Assembly (NCBI RefSeq): GCF_020103725.1
Contig: NZ_JAHXBG010000022.1
Span: forward strand, 115,674 to 179,673
Origin: Hyalangium gracile
Lineage (GTDB): Bacteria; Myxococcota; Myxococcia; Myxococcales; Myxococcaceae
Direction: 5' to 3'
DNA length: 64,000 nt
Positions 1 through 9,665 of this stretch are shown here, in pieces. The translations under genes were made by a program, and so were the position numbers. The first letter of the stretch is position 1; every line of letters starts with the position of its first letter. The notes beneath the pieces are model-generated. The model was given only the letters and a program-made list of their open reading frames with translations. It did not search any database and was not told the origin of the DNA.

Positions 1-1
1 G

Positions 2-925
2 GTGCTGGGCCGCCCCGTCGTGCCGCACGTTCGGGATTGGAACACCGTCGCGCTGGGCGCGGGCGGCTCCCCTGTCTGGATCGCCGGGGGGGCCGGGGCA
101 CTGGCCTACCGTGCCAGCTCCAACACGGGGAACTTCACCGAGTTCCACCAGACGTGCGGCAACATCACCTGGTTCGCGGCCTGGGTGCGACCGTCGGATG
201 GGAGCGTGTTCCTGGCGGGGGACGGGGGCTACCTGGCGACGTACACGGCCAACGCGGCTTCCTGCACCACCGCGAACACCAGCAACGCGACCGGGGGAAC
301 GACGTCGAGCCATCCTCTCAGGGGCATCACGGGCGTCGAAGTGGGAGGCGTGACGACGGTCTACGTCGTCAATGCCCAGGGCTACGTCTTCTCCTGGACG
401 GGGGACAACAGCCCGCCGGCCTTCAAGCTTCGCCGGACCGGGACGGACCCCTTCTGGGACATCCACGGCGCCTCGTCCTCCAAGCTCCTCATCGCCGGGG
501 AGACCACCGTCGTCGTCCCGGACCTTCCACAGGTCGACAGCTACGACACGACCACGAACACCCGGACCACCCACAACCTGAGCGGGATTCCCGCGGCCAA
601 CCTCTACGGCCTGCACGGCATCTGGGCGTGGGACAGCACCCACGCCTATGCCGTGGGCAGGAGGGGAAACTTCCTGGCCTGGGATGGAGGCACCACCTGG
701 CGCTTCATCAGCCCCAACCCCAACATGCAGGTGGATCTGAACAGCATCTCCGCGCCGGATGCCGCCTCGGCGTACATCGCCAGCCAGGATGGCAAGATCC
801 GCCGACCGTCCGTCGCGGGCTGGGTGGAGCACTTCACCGCCAACGGCGCCCTCAAGGACATCGCGGCCACCTCGCGCGAGGACGTCTGGGCGGTGGGCAA
901 CGGCATCGTCGTGCACTTCGAGTGA
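2..925 (+). CDS. Secreted beta-propeller-like protein, C-terminal part
   Basis: This frame is open from the window edge, so the true start lies upstream and only about 307 C-terminal residues are visible. The protein consists of repeated short beta-strand units in which Trp/Gly motifs recur (for example VWIAGGAG, VYVVNAQG, AYAVGRRGNFLAWDGG, VWAVGNG). This pattern is typical of YCF48/BNR/Kelch-like propellers common in myxobacterial secreted proteins. No catalytic motif is visible. It ends about 140 bases before the transport operon and is probably a separate unit. The function is unknown; a surface or periplasmic structural role is an inference from the fold only. Confidence 0.7.
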   Translation: MLGRPVVPHVRDWNTVALGAGGSPVWIAGGAGALAYRASSNTGNFTEFHQTCGNITWFAAWVRPSDGSVFLAGDGGYLATYTANAASCTTANTSNATGGTTSSHPLRGITGVEVGGVTTVYVVNAQGYVFSWTGDNSPPAFKLRRTGTDPFWDIHGASSSKLLIAGETTVVVPDLPQVDSYDTTTNTRTTHNLSGIPAANLYGLHGIWAWDSTHAYAVGRRGNFLAWDGGTTWRFISPNPNMQVDLNSISAPDAASAYIASQDGKIRRPSVAGWVEHFTANGALKDIAATSREDVWAVGNGIVVHFE

Positions 926-1068
926 CACAAAGGGCCCTCCGAAGCGCCTCATTCCATTGAGCCGGGCCGCGCCCTTCCTCTAGAGTCCGCTCGGGCGCCA
1001 CGGGGGAGCGGCCCGCTCCAGGTTCGCCACACCCGCGTGGACTCGTCCCCAACCAAGGAGTGACGCGG

Positions 1069-2217
1069 ATGCGGAACCTCAAGCCGTTGGCCGTAGGTGT
1101 GGTGATTGCTGCCGCCGGACATGCCCTGGCGGCTCCTCCCAAGGAGCTCGGCAAGCCCGAGGGCAAGCTGAACATCATCGCCTGGCCGGGCTACATCGAG
1201 CGCGGTGAGACGGACAAGAAGTACGACTGGGTCACCCAGTTCGAGAAGGACACCGGCTGCAAGGTCAACGTGAAGACGGCCGCCACCTCGGACGAGATGG
1301 TCAGCCTGATGAACCAGGGCGGGTATGACCTGGTGACCGCCTCCGGTGACGCCAGCCTGCGCCTCGTCCACGGCAAGAAGGTGCAGGAGGTGAACCTGGA
1401 CCTCATCCCCTCGTGGAAGACGGTGGACGAGCGCCTGAAGAACTCGCCCTGGCACACCGTGGACGGCAAGCACTACGGCGTGCCCTACCAGTGGGGCCCC
1501 AACGTGCTGATGTACAACACCAACGTCTTCAAGACGCCGCCCACCTCGTGGTCCGTCGTCTTCGAGCCGCAGAACCTGCCGGACGGCAAGCCCAACAAGG
1601 GCCGCGTTCAGGCCTATGACGGCCCCATCTACGTGGCCGACGCCGCGCTCTACCTGATGAAGAAGCAGCCGGAGCTGGGCATCAAGGACCCCTACGAGCT
1701 CAACGAGAAGCAGTACGCGGAGGCGCTCAAGCTGCTGCGCCAGCAGAAGCAGCTCACCCACCGCTACTGGCACGACGTCACCGTGCAGATGAACGACTTC
1801 AAGAACGAGGGCGTCGCCGCCTCGAGCGCGTGGCCCTACCAGGTCAACGCCCTGAAGAACGAGAAGCAGCCCATCGCCTCCACCATCCCCACCGAGGGCT
1901 CCACCGGCTGGGCGGACACCACCATGCTGCACTCGGCCGCGAAGAACCCGGTGTGCGCGTACAAGTGGATGGAGTGGTCGCTCAACAAGAACCTCCAGTC
2001 CGCGCTGGCCGAGTGGTTCGGCTCCAACCCCGTGGTGCCCGACGCCTGCAAGACCCCGGCGCCGGGGGGGACCGACGTCTGCAAGACAAATGGCTTCGAG
2101 CGCTTCACCGAGGTCCGGTTCTGGAAGACGCCCATCGCCAAATGCGCTAGCCAGGGAACATGCGTGCCTTACAGCAAGTGGACGCAGGACTACATCGCCG
2201 TGATGGGCGGGCGCTGA
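1069..2217 (+). CDS. ABC transporter substrate-binding protein, YdcS/PotD type
   Basis: This is a periplasmic polyamine-type binding protein of 382 residues, close to the 381 of E. coli YdcS. An N-terminal signal peptide (MRNLKPLAVGVVIAAAGHALA) precedes the mature APPKELG sequence. The family pattern is visible in LNIIAWPGYIERG near the N-terminus and in YGVPYQWGPNVLMYN. ATG 1069 is chosen because AAGGAG at 1055-1060 lies eight bases upstream; the GTG at 1060 overlaps that site and is unlikely. It is the first gene of a six-gene operon with ATPase, two permeases, an aminobutyraldehyde dehydrogenase and GabT, which points to putrescine or a related amine as substrate. The exact ligand cannot be read from sequence. 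Confidence 0.93.
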   Translation: MRNLKPLAVGVVIAAAGHALAAPPKELGKPEGKLNIIAWPGYIERGETDKKYDWVTQFEKDTGCKVNVKTAATSDEMVSLMNQGGYDLVTASGDASLRLVHGKKVQEVNLDLIPSWKTVDERLKNSPWHTVDGKHYGVPYQWGPNVLMYNTNVFKTPPTSWSVVFEPQNLPDGKPNKGRVQAYDGPIYVADAALYLMKKQPELGIKDPYELNEKQYAEALKLLRQQKQLTHRYWHDVTVQMNDFKNEGVAASSAWPYQVNALKNEKQPIASTIPTEGSTGWADTTMLHSAAKNPVCAYKWMEWSLNKNLQSALAEWFGSNPVVPDACKTPAPGGTDVCKTNGFERFTEVRFWKTPIAKCASQGTCVPYSKWTQDYIAVMGGR

Positions 2218-2222
2218 GCGAC

Positions 2223-3248
2223 GTGACGGCCGCCGTCGAGCTCAAGCAGATCAGCCGGCACTACGGCGCCGTCCGGGCCGTGGCGGAGGTCTCCCTGTCC
2301 ATCCAGGACGGGGAGTTCTTCTCCCTGCTCGGGCCCTCGGGCTCGGGCAAGACGACGTGCCTGCGCCTCATCGCCGGCTTCGAGCAGCCCACCTCCGGCA
2401 GCCTCCTGCTCCACGGCAAGGAGGCCGCCGGCGTGCCGCCCTACGAGCGGGACGTCAACACCGTCTTCCAGGACTACGCGCTGTTCCCGCACATGAGCGT
2501 GCGCGACAACGTGGCCTATGGGCTGATGGTGAAGGGGGTGGACAAGAAGAAGCGCCATGAGGAGGCCGAGGCCGCGTTGGAGCTCGTGGCGCTCAAGGGC
2601 TACGGGCAGCGCCGCCCCGGCGAGCTGTCCGGAGGCCAGCGCCAGCGCGTGGCCCTGGCTCGGGCCATCATCAACAAGCCGCGGGTGCTGCTGCTGGACG
2701 AGCCGCTGGGCGCGCTGGACCTGCGGCTGCGCGAGCAGATGCAGACGGAGCTCAAGTCCCTGCAGCGCCGGCTGGGCATCACCTTCATCTACGTCACCCA
2801 CGATCAGGGAGAGGCGCTCTCCATGTCGGACCGGGTGGCCGTCTTCAACCAGGGGAAGATCGAGCAGGTGGACACGCCGAAGGGGCTCTACACGAAGCCC
2901 CGTACGGTGTTCGTCGCCCGCTTCGTGGGCACCTCGAACGTGGTGGAGGGCGAACTGGCGCGCCGGCTCATCGGCTCGGAGCGGCCGTTCTCCGTGAGGC
3001 CGGAGCACATCCGCTTCATCGACGCCGCGAGCCCCGCGGAGGCCGACCGCCTGAGCGTGGAGGGCAGGCTGGTGGACGTGCAGTACCACGGGGCCACCAG
3101 CCGCTACGCGGTGGAGGTGCCCGGGGGCCCGATGATCAGCGTCAACGTGCCCAACGGCGAGGACGAGGCGGTGCGGCCCGCGCCCGGCGAGGCGGTGCGG
3201 CTGGCCTGGTCCCGCCAGGCCATGGTCGAGCTGGAGCCGGGGGCATGA
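2223..3248 (+). CDS. ABC transporter ATP-binding protein, PotA/YdcT type
   Basis: This is the 341-residue ATPase subunit that drives uptake through the two permeases encoded next. All nucleotide-binding motifs are intact: Walker A GPSGSGKTT, Q-loop FQDYALFPHMSV, signature LSGGQRQRVALARA, Walker B VLLLDEPLGALD and switch His in VTHDQ. A C-terminal TOBE region begins around FSVRPEHIRF, as in PotA. The start is taken as GTG 2223, five bases after the binding-protein stop. The ATG at 2160 would run through the end of the previous gene and add a non-conserved leader. The stop overlaps the next start as ATGA (3245-3248), so expression is probably translationally coupled. Confidence 0.93.
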   Translation: MTAAVELKQISRHYGAVRAVAEVSLSIQDGEFFSLLGPSGSGKTTCLRLIAGFEQPTSGSLLLHGKEAAGVPPYERDVNTVFQDYALFPHMSVRDNVAYGLMVKGVDKKKRHEEAEAALELVALKGYGQRRPGELSGGQRQRVALARAIINKPRVLLLDEPLGALDLRLREQMQTELKSLQRRLGITFIYVTHDQGEALSMSDRVAVFNQGKIEQVDTPKGLYTKPRTVFVARFVGTSNVVEGELARRLIGSERPFSVRPEHIRFIDAASPAEADRLSVEGRLVDVQYHGATSRYAVEVPGGPMISVNVPNGEDEAVRPAPGEAVRLAWSRQAMVELEPGA

Positions 3249-4177
3249 GCATGGCGACGGCGAGCGCAGGAGTAGGGCGGTTGATCTCCAATCTGCTCTA
3301 CCGCCGGAGCACGCTGCGGCTGCTCCTGCTGCTCACGCCGCCGCTGCTGTGGTTCGGGGTGGTGTACCTGGGCTCGCTGCTGGCGCTGCTGGCCCAGAGC
3401 TTCTACACCTTCGATGACTTCACCATGGAGGTCACCCCGGAGCTGACGTGGATCAACTACACGGCGCTCCTGGACGATGCGAACGCGGACATCGTCCTGC
3501 GCACGGTGGGCATGGCCGCCGCGGTGACGGTGGCCTCGGCGGTGGTGGCCTTCCCCATCGCCTACTACGTGGCGCGCTACACGGAGGGGCTGCGCAAGGG
3601 CCTGTTCTACGTGGCCATCATGCTGCCCATGTGGGCCAGCTACATCGTCAAGGCGTACGCCTGGACGGTGATCCTCACCAAGGGCGGCATCCTCTACTGG
3701 TTCATCGGCAAGCTGGGGCTGACGGGGGCGCTGGAGTGGGTGCTGGAGCTGCCCTACGTGGGCGGCACCTCGCTCTCCACGTCGAACATCGGGCGCTTCC
3801 TGGTGTTCACCTACGTGTGGCTGCCGTTCATGATCCTGCCCATCCAGGCCTCCATCGAGCGGGTGCCGCCGCAGCTCCTCCAGGCCTCCGCGGACCTGGG
3901 CGCCCGGCCGGCGCAGACGTTCCGCACCGTCATCCTCCCGCTGTCCTTCCCGGGCGTGGTGGCGGGCTCCATCTTCACCTTCTCGCTGACGCTGGGCGAC
4001 TACATCATCCCGCAGCTGGTGGGGCCGCCGGGGCTCTTCATCGGCACCATGGTGTACACACAGCAGGGCTCCATCGGGAACCTGCCCATGGCGGCGGCCT
4101 TCACGGTGGTGCCCATCCTCATCGTGGGCGCATACCTGGCCATCGCCCGGAGACTGGGGGCCTTCGATGCGCTCTGA
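3245..4177 (+). CDS. ABC transporter permease, PotB/YdcU type
   Basis: This is the 310-residue inner-membrane permease of the polyamine-type importer. Several hydrophobic spans are visible, starting with [20 protein letters not shown] near residue 24. The cytoplasmic EAA loop that contacts the ATPase is seen as [20 protein letters not shown]. It overlaps the ATPase gene by four bases and the next permease by eleven bases, so the two permeases are made together and are expected to form a heterodimer. Length and topology match E. coli YdcU/PotB. Specificity is inferred from the operon, not from this sequence. Confidence 0.92.
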   Translation: MSMATASAGVGRLISNLLYRRSTLRLLLLLTPPLLWFGVVYLGSLLALLAQSFYTFDDFTMEVTPELTWINYTALLDDANADIVLRTVGMAAAVTVASAVVAFPIAYYVARYTEGLRKGLFYVAIMLPMWASYIVKAYAWTVILTKGGILYWFIGKLGLTGALEWVLELPYVGGTSLSTSNIGRFLVFTYVWLPFMILPIQASIERVPPQLLQASADLGARPAQTFRTVILPLSFPGVVAGSIFTFSLTLGDYIIPQLVGPPGLFIGTMVYTQQGSIGNLPMAAAFTVVPILIVGAYLAIARRLGAFDAL

Positions 4178-4979
4178 CGGTCCGCGCGCGCCCTGGTGGC
4201 TGAAGCTGCTGGCCTGGGGCGGGCTGGTGTTCCTGCACTTCCCCATCGTGGTGGTGTGCGTCTACGCCTTCAACACGGAGGAGAGCGCGTTCACCTTCCC
4301 GCTCAAGGGCTTCACCCTGCGCTGGTTCCAGGTGGCCTCCGAGCGCGAGGACGTGCTCGAGGCGCTGGGCCTGTCCCTGAAGGTGGCGGTGGCGGCCACG
4401 GCGCTGGCCCTGGTGCTGGGCACGCTGGCGGCGCTGGTGCTCGCCCGGCGGCAGTTCCTGGGCCGCGAGGCGCTCACGCTCATGTTCGCGCTGCCCATCG
4501 CGCTGCCGGGCATCATCACCGGCATCTCGCTCTTGTCCGCCTTCAAGCTGGCGGACGTGCCGCTGAGCTTCTGGACGATCGCCGCCGGCCACGCCACGTT
4601 CTGCCTGGTGGTCGTCTACAACAACGTCGTCGCCCGCCTGCGCCGCATGCCGTACTCGCTGGTGGAGGCCTCCATGGACCTGGGGGCGGACGGGCTGAGG
4701 ACGTTCCGCCACGTGCTGCTGCCGCAGATGGCCACGGCCCTGCTGGCGGGCGGCATCCTGGCCTTCGCGCTCAGCTTCGACGAGATCATCGTCACCACCT
4801 TCACCGCCGGCCACGAGCGGACGCTGCCCATCTGGATGCTCAACCAATTGGGCCGGCCGCGAGACGTGCCGGTGACGAACGTGGTGGCCCTGGTGGTGAT
4901 GGTCATCACCGCCGTTCCGCTCTTGCTGGCCTGGCGCCTCACCCGAGGCACCGAGCAGGTGGCCGGCAGCAGTAAGTGA
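4167..4979 (+). CDS. ABC transporter permease, PotC/YdcV type
   Basis: This is the second permease subunit, 270 residues, with the PotC-like start [20 protein letters not shown] and FNTEE following the first span. The EAA loop is [20 protein letters not shown]. It completes a five-part importer (binding protein, ATPase, two permeases, then metabolic enzymes). The start ATG 4167 lies inside the end of the preceding permease gene. The following aldehyde dehydrogenase starts 51 bases after the stop, consistent with one transcript. Family assignment is firm; substrate is inferred from the neighbours. Confidence 0.92.
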   Translation: MRSDGPRAPWWLKLLAWGGLVFLHFPIVVVCVYAFNTEESAFTFPLKGFTLRWFQVASEREDVLEALGLSLKVAVAATALALVLGTLAALVLARRQFLGREALTLMFALPIALPGIITGISLLSAFKLADVPLSFWTIAAGHATFCLVVVYNNVVARLRRMPYSLVEASMDLGADGLRTFRHVLLPQMATALLAGGILAFALSFDEIIVTTFTAGHERTLPIWMLNQLGRPRDVPVTNVVALVVMVITAVPLLLAWRLTRGTEQVAGSSK

Positions 4980-5030
4980 CGCAACCGAGGTGGCCCTCGC
5001 GCCCCTCCACAGGACAAGGAGACGACCCCC

Positions 5031-6455
5031 ATGGATGGCAAGCAGTTCATCGACGGGCAGTTCGTGGCAGGCGAGGGCGCGGTGGAGAACGTGCTGGATC
5101 CGGCCACCGGCGAGGTGCTGGCCAAGGTCCCCGAGGCCTCGCCAGCGCAGATCCAGGCGGCGGTGAAGGCGGCGGAGAAGGCCTTCCCGGGCTGGTCGCG
5201 CACCCCGCCGAAGGATCGCGCCACGGCGCTGCTCAAGCTGGCGGACGCCATCGAGGCGAAGGGGGCGGAGCTGGCGCGGCTGGAGTCCCGCAACACGGGC
5301 AAGCCGTACGCCCTGGCGCTCAATGACGAGATCCCCGCCATCGCGGACGTGTTCCGCTTCTTCGCGGGCGCGGCGCGGTGCATGACGGGCACGGCCACCG
5401 GCGAGTACGCCGCGGGCTACACCAGCATGATCCGCAGGGATCCGCTGGGCGTGGTGGCCTCCATCGCGCCGTGGAACTACCCGCTGATGATGGCGGCGTG
5501 GAAGCTGGGGCCGGCGGTGGCGGCGGGCAACACGGTGGTGCTCAAGCCCTCCGAGCAGACGCCGCTCACCACGCTGAAGCTGGCCGAGCTCATTGCCGGC
5601 ATCTTCCCGCCCGGAGTCATCAACATCGTGACGGGGCGGGGCGAGACGGTGGGCGCGCCGCTCATCAACCAGCCGCAGGTGCGGATGATCTCGCTCACGG
5701 GCGACGTGGGCACGGGCTCCAAGGTGCTCCAGGCGGCCTCGCAGAGCGTGAAGCGGACGCACCTGGAGCTGGGCGGCAAGGCGCCGGTCATCGTCTTCGA
5801 CGACGCGGACCTGCAGAGCGTGGTGTCTGGCATCCGGACGTTCGGCTTCTACAACGCGGGGCAGGACTGCACGGCGGCGTGCCGCATCTACGCGGGGGCC
5901 AAGGTGTATGACAGGCTGGTGGCGGACCTGAGCAGCGCGGTGTCGTCCATCAAGGTGGGCACGCAGCAGGAGGAGGGGGTGGAGATGGGGCCGCTCATCT
6001 CCGAGAAGCAGCTGCAGCGGGTGGCGGGCTTCGTGCAGCGGGCCTCGGAGCAGAAGCACATCGAGATCACCACGGGCGGCAAGCAGCCGGGGGGCAAGGG
6101 CTTCTTCTTCACGCCCACGGTGGTGGCGGGGGCCCGGCAGGACGACGAGATCGTCCGGCGCGAGGTGTTCGGCCCGGTGGTGTCGGTGACGCGCTTCGAG
6201 GATCCGGAGCTGGCGATCGCGTGGGCGAACGACTCGGACTACGGCCTGGCCAGCTCGGTGTGGACCCAGGACATCGGCAAGGCGATGAAGGTGGCGGCGG
6301 AGCTCCAGTACGGGTGCACGTGGATCAACTCGCACTTCATGCTGGTGAGCGAGATGCCGCACGGCGGCATGAAGCGCTCGGGCTACGGGAAGGATCTGTC
6401 CATGTACGCGCTCGAGGACTACACGGCGGTGCGCCACGTGATGGTGAAGTACTAG
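5031..6455 (+). CDS. patD: Gamma-aminobutyraldehyde dehydrogenase
   Basis: This NAD-dependent enzyme oxidises 4-aminobutyraldehyde, the product of putrescine transamination, to GABA in the cytoplasm. The protein has 474 residues, the same length as E. coli PatD (YdcW). It shares that enzyme's long distinctive stretches such as [37 protein letters not shown] and [14 protein letters not shown]. The catalytic residues are in place: Cys280 in GQDC, Glu246 in LELGGK and Asn149 in PWNY. The start ATG 5031 follows an AAGGAG-type site at about 5017-5022. Its position between the transporter and gabT mirrors ydcSTUV-patD and defines the pathway of the operon. Confidence 0.95.
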   Translation: MDGKQFIDGQFVAGEGAVENVLDPATGEVLAKVPEASPAQIQAAVKAAEKAFPGWSRTPPKDRATALLKLADAIEAKGAELARLESRNTGKPYALALNDEIPAIADVFRFFAGAARCMTGTATGEYAAGYTSMIRRDPLGVVASIAPWNYPLMMAAWKLGPAVAAGNTVVLKPSEQTPLTTLKLAELIAGIFPPGVINIVTGRGETVGAPLINQPQVRMISLTGDVGTGSKVLQAASQSVKRTHLELGGKAPVIVFDDADLQSVVSGIRTFGFYNAGQDCTAACRIYAGAKVYDRLVADLSSAVSSIKVGTQQEEGVEMGPLISEKQLQRVAGFVQRASEQKHIEITTGGKQPGGKGFFFTPTVVAGARQDDEIVRREVFGPVVSVTRFEDPELAIAWANDSDYGLASSVWTQDIGKAMKVAAELQYGCTWINSHFMLVSEMPHGGMKRSGYGKDLSMYALEDYTAVRHVMVKY

Positions 6456-6491
6456 CGAGCCGGCCCCAGGGAACCTGCGAAGGAGCGAGAG

Positions 6492-7760
6492 ATGAAGGAC
6501 AACGCCAGCCTGCAGCGACGCAAGGAGGCCGCCACGCCGAGAGGGGTGGGGGTGATGGCGCCATTCTTCGTGGCGCGAGCGGAGAACAGCGAGTTGTGGG
6601 ACGTGGAGGGCCGGCGCTACATCGACTTCGCGGGAGGCATCGCGGTGCTGAACACGGGGCACCGGCACCCGAGGGTGATCGACGCGGTGAAGGCGCAGCT
6701 GGAGGCCTTCACGCACAGCGCCTACCAGGTGGTGCCCTACGAGGGGTACGTGGCGCTGGCCGAGCGGCTGAACAAGCTGGCGCCGGGGGCGTTCCCGAAG
6801 AAGACGACGTTCTTCTCGACGGGGGCCGAGGCGATCGAGAACGCGGTGAAGATCGCGCGAGCCGCCACGGGCCGCACCGGGGTGATCGCCTTCAGCGGGG
6901 CGTTCCACGGGCGGACGATGATGGGCATGGCGCTGACGGGGAAGGTGGTGCCGTACAAGACGGGCTTCGGGCCGTTCCCGGCGGAGGTGTACCACGTGCC
7001 CTTCCCGACGGCGCTGCACGGGGTGAGCGTGGAGGACTCGCTCAAGGCGCTGCAGCTGCTCTTCAAGGCGGACGTGGATCCGAAGCGGGTGGCGGCCATC
7101 CTCATCGAGCCGGTGCAAGGGGAGGGTGGCTTCTACGTGGCGCCTCCGGAGCTGATGCGGGGGCTCAGGAGGGTGTGCGACGAGCACGGCATCCTGCTGA
7201 TCGCCGATGAGATCCAGACGGGCTTCGCGCGGACGGGGAAGTGGTTCGCGATGGAGCACTACGACGTGGCGCCGGACCTGATGACCACGGCGAAGTCGCT
7301 GGCGGGAGGCTTCCCGCTGTCGGCGGTGACGGGCCGGGCGGAGGTGATGGACGCGCCGGCGCCGGGAGGGCTGGGAGGCACGTACGCGGGCAACCCGCTG
7401 TCGATCGCGGCGGCCCACGCGGTGCTGGATGTGATTGAAGAGGAGGGCCTGGTGAAGCGGGCCCACCAGCTGGGCGAGGTGATGCGCGGACGGCTGGAGG
7501 GGCTACGGGCCCGGGTGCCCAGGATGGCTGAGGTGCGCGGGCTGGGGGCGATGCTGGCGGTGGAGTTCTGCCAGCCGGGAGGCCACACGCCGGATCCGGA
7601 CTTCGCGCGCGCGGTGCAGGCAAAGGCGCTGGAGAAGGGGCTGATGCTGCTGACGTGCGGCGTCTACGCCAACGTGATCCGCTTCCTGTTCCCGCTCACG
7701 ATCCCCGAGGCGCTGTTCAACGAAGGGCTCGGTGTTCTCGAGGCGGTGCTGACGGCGTAG
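6492..7760 (+). CDS. gabT: 4-aminobutyrate aminotransferase (GABA-T)
   Basis: This is a PLP-dependent class III aminotransferase that converts GABA and 2-oxoglutarate to succinate semialdehyde and glutamate. It has 422 residues, close to E. coli GabT at 426. Conserved elements include the phosphate-binding STGAEAIENAVK, SGAFHGRT, the PLP-ring Asp239 in ADEIQTGFARTGK and the Schiff-base Lys268 in TTAKSLAGGFP. An AAGGAG site at 6480-6485 precedes ATG 6492. It is the last gene of the operon, 36 bases after patD. No succinate semialdehyde dehydrogenase is in this window, so the final step must be encoded elsewhere. No clear terminator hairpin follows the stop. Confidence 0.95.
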   Translation: MKDNASLQRRKEAATPRGVGVMAPFFVARAENSELWDVEGRRYIDFAGGIAVLNTGHRHPRVIDAVKAQLEAFTHSAYQVVPYEGYVALAERLNKLAPGAFPKKTTFFSTGAEAIENAVKIARAATGRTGVIAFSGAFHGRTMMGMALTGKVVPYKTGFGPFPAEVYHVPFPTALHGVSVEDSLKALQLLFKADVDPKRVAAILIEPVQGEGGFYVAPPELMRGLRRVCDEHGILLIADEIQTGFARTGKWFAMEHYDVAPDLMTTAKSLAGGFPLSAVTGRAEVMDAPAPGGLGGTYAGNPLSIAAAHAVLDVIEEEGLVKRAHQLGEVMRGRLEGLRARVPRMAEVRGLGAMLAVEFCQPGGHTPDPDFARAVQAKALEKGLMLLTCGVYANVIRFLFPLTIPEALFNEGLGVLEAVLTA

Positions 7761-7871
7761 GGGAGGGAGTCGGTCCAGCCTAGAGGGTTAATCAGAACAA
7801 TGATGAGTGCCACGGGAGGACAACCGAGGCAGCAGGCAGCGTAAGGAAGTTATGGGGACTTGATGTGCCAA

Positions 7872-9665
7872 CTAGTTCTGCTTGCTCTTATCGCTGCCAA
7901 AGTAGCGAGGACCTGTTGGGGAGTCAAAGCCTGGCCTCCAGACTGCATCTCCATGATCCAGCTTGACAGGAAGATCAGAAACAGAAAGCACAACTTGAGC
8001 TCGCCCATCGCTTTGAAGAGAAAGCTTCTTGAGCGCTTTTAGGTACGCCGCAAGGTGCTTTCCGTCCAACTCATGCTGACGAGGCGCATCAAAGATCAGG
8101 ATTCCCGGATGGTTTCCCCCTTCTTGAATCGATGTTTCAAGCAGGGCGGCATGAAACGCGAGAACGATCCTTGTGCGAGTGCTGCCACTTTGGAACGACG
8201 TTTCTGTAAACCTGTCCTTATCGAAGAAGAGGCGAAATTCTTCATCGAGAATGATAGGCTCTGCCAGATTCTGTGTGCCCAGTGTTGAGAGCCAACGATG
8301 GAGGTTCTCCCGTAGTTTGCCTCGGATGTCAGCGGTTGAGTCTGCGCGTGCACGGCGTCCAGGCTTGAGTTCATCGACACGCACTCTGATTTGCTCTCGC
8401 TGCTCAATCATTCGGTCAAGCGTTCGTTCCTCGGCATCCAGCGCCTTTCTCTTCTCCAGGCGGAGGGAGACCTCAGCAAGCTCTTTTGTAAGTATCTCGA
8501 TGGATCTTAGTACGGCATCAACTCCAGACGCTTTGGCAGCAGCTTCCTTTGCATTGCTTAGTTCCTTTAGCTTGGCTTCTGCTTCGGTCAGGCGCGCCTT
8601 GTGGTTCTGGATCTCGATCTCTATGCTGGCTGAAGAACTCTCGATATCCTTAATTTGATCCCGGAGATACAAGAGACGGTTCCCAAAGGATTCTTCGGAC
8701 CCCTTAAAAAGCCCGCAGTGTTCTTTCCCGCAGAAAGCGCGAAAAGCGTCGGCAGCAACAGCGTTAAGCCATACTAGTTGTGTCTCTGAGGCAATTTCAT
8801 TTGATGCTACTGCAAGCCGCTTCCGCTTGCCCTCAAGCGCCGACAGTTCAAACCGTAGGCGCTCACAGAGTCTGCTCTGTTCTTCGATAGGAGCATCGAG
8901 ATTGCCAGTCTTTTGGCGAACTACTTCTACTCCAGACTTATAACCCTGGAGTTCGGTCGTTAGTTGGGTTTTTCTGGACTCAAGCGAAGCAGCATCAGGC
9001 AATCCGCCGCCCAAATCGGCTCTCTGTTTTTCAAGAAGGCGTTGCTGCGAAGAGATGCGTTCGGATGTCAGGTCAAACGAGCTCTTGGCCTCGGCGAAGT
9101 CTTGGACGTTTCTGTAGGGGTTCTTCGCGGGCACGCCCAGCAGGATTCGGAGAACCTCTTGCTCTTGATCCTTTATGAAGTTCTTTGTCTTGGCAGGTGC
9201 ATACAGGCTGCGCCAGCCTAAGTCCTGATCAACGTATAGACCTGGAATTAGGACGCTTACATAAGGAATGGTCTCGTTGCCTCCTCTGTCAGTAAGTTTC
9301 GTCAAAGGAATGGCAAGCAGCTCAAGAAACCACTTAGTGAAGTCACGTTCTTTTTCAAATCGAATCGATTTCGACCCAGCCTTCGAGACTACGATTTCGA
9401 ATTCTGAATCAACAATCCTTTTTATTGAGTAGTCTTCTGCATCCCGGGAAACAACAACCTCGATGCTTTCGAAACTGGCTCGAACCTCGGGGGTCAATTC
9501 AATCGGGTATCCTAGCGCGTAGACAATGCCCTTGATGACAGGTGTCTTGCCCGAACCATTAGGGCCATGAAGGACGGTGAGGTTCGTCCCAAAGCGGAAG
9601 TCGGTCGAAATCCACTGTGCCCCTCGTCGAGCCTGGAAGCGAAGGGACTTTAGGAGAGGATTCAT
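7872..9665 (-). CDS. Lamassu LmuB / ABC-3C-type coiled-coil ABC ATPase
   Basis: This 597-residue SMC/Rad50-like ATPase is the DNA-sensing core of a three-gene defence locus. Walker A is GPNGSGKT at residues 34-41. A long charged helical region of coiled-coil character fills the middle, with a C-x4-C pair (CGKEHC) near residue 315 where a Rad50-type protein carries its zinc hook. The ABC signature is SGSTRTRIVLAFHAALLE near 493. The Walker B strand is ILIFDAPRQ near 523, with the APRQ ending known from ABC three-component systems. The start overlaps the middle-component stop by four bases. GC content is visibly lower than in the flanks, pointing to horizontal acquisition. Assignment as LmuB follows from gene order and motifs; the exact subtype is inferred. 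Confidence 0.85.
   Translation of the reverse strand: MNPLLKSLRFQARRGAQWISTDFRFGTNLTVLHGPNGSGKTPVIKGIVYALGYPIELTPEVRASFESIEVVVSRDAEDYSIKRIVDSEFEIVVSKAGSKSIRFEKERDFTKWFLELLAIPLTKLTDRGGNETIPYVSVLIPGLYVDQDLGWRSLYAPAKTKNFIKDQEQEVLRILLGVPAKNPYRNVQDFAEAKSSFDLTSERISSQQRLLEKQRADLGGGLPDAASLESRKTQLTTELQGYKSGVEVVRQKTGNLDAPIEEQSRLCERLRFELSALEGKRKRLAVASNEIASETQLVWLNAVAADAFRAFCGKEHCGLFKGSEESFGNRLLYLRDQIKDIESSSASIEIEIQNHKARLTEAEAKLKELSNAKEAAAKASGVDAVLRSIEILTKELAEVSLRLEKRKALDAEERTLDRMIEQREQIRVRVDELKPGRRARADSTADIRGKLRENLHRWLSTLGTQNLAEPIILDEEFRLFFDKDRFTETSFQSGSTRTRIVLAFHAALLETSIQEGGNHPGILIFDAPRQHELDGKHLAAYLKALKKLSLQSDGRAQVVLSVSDLPVKLDHGDAVWRPGFDSPTGPRYFGSDKSKQN

Noticed and set aside
4119..7466. Very long open frame on the minus strand across the permease, patD and gabT genes
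   Set aside because: The translation is low in complexity and rich in Arg, His and Pro, as expected opposite GC-rich codons. The plus-strand genes here are unmistakable.
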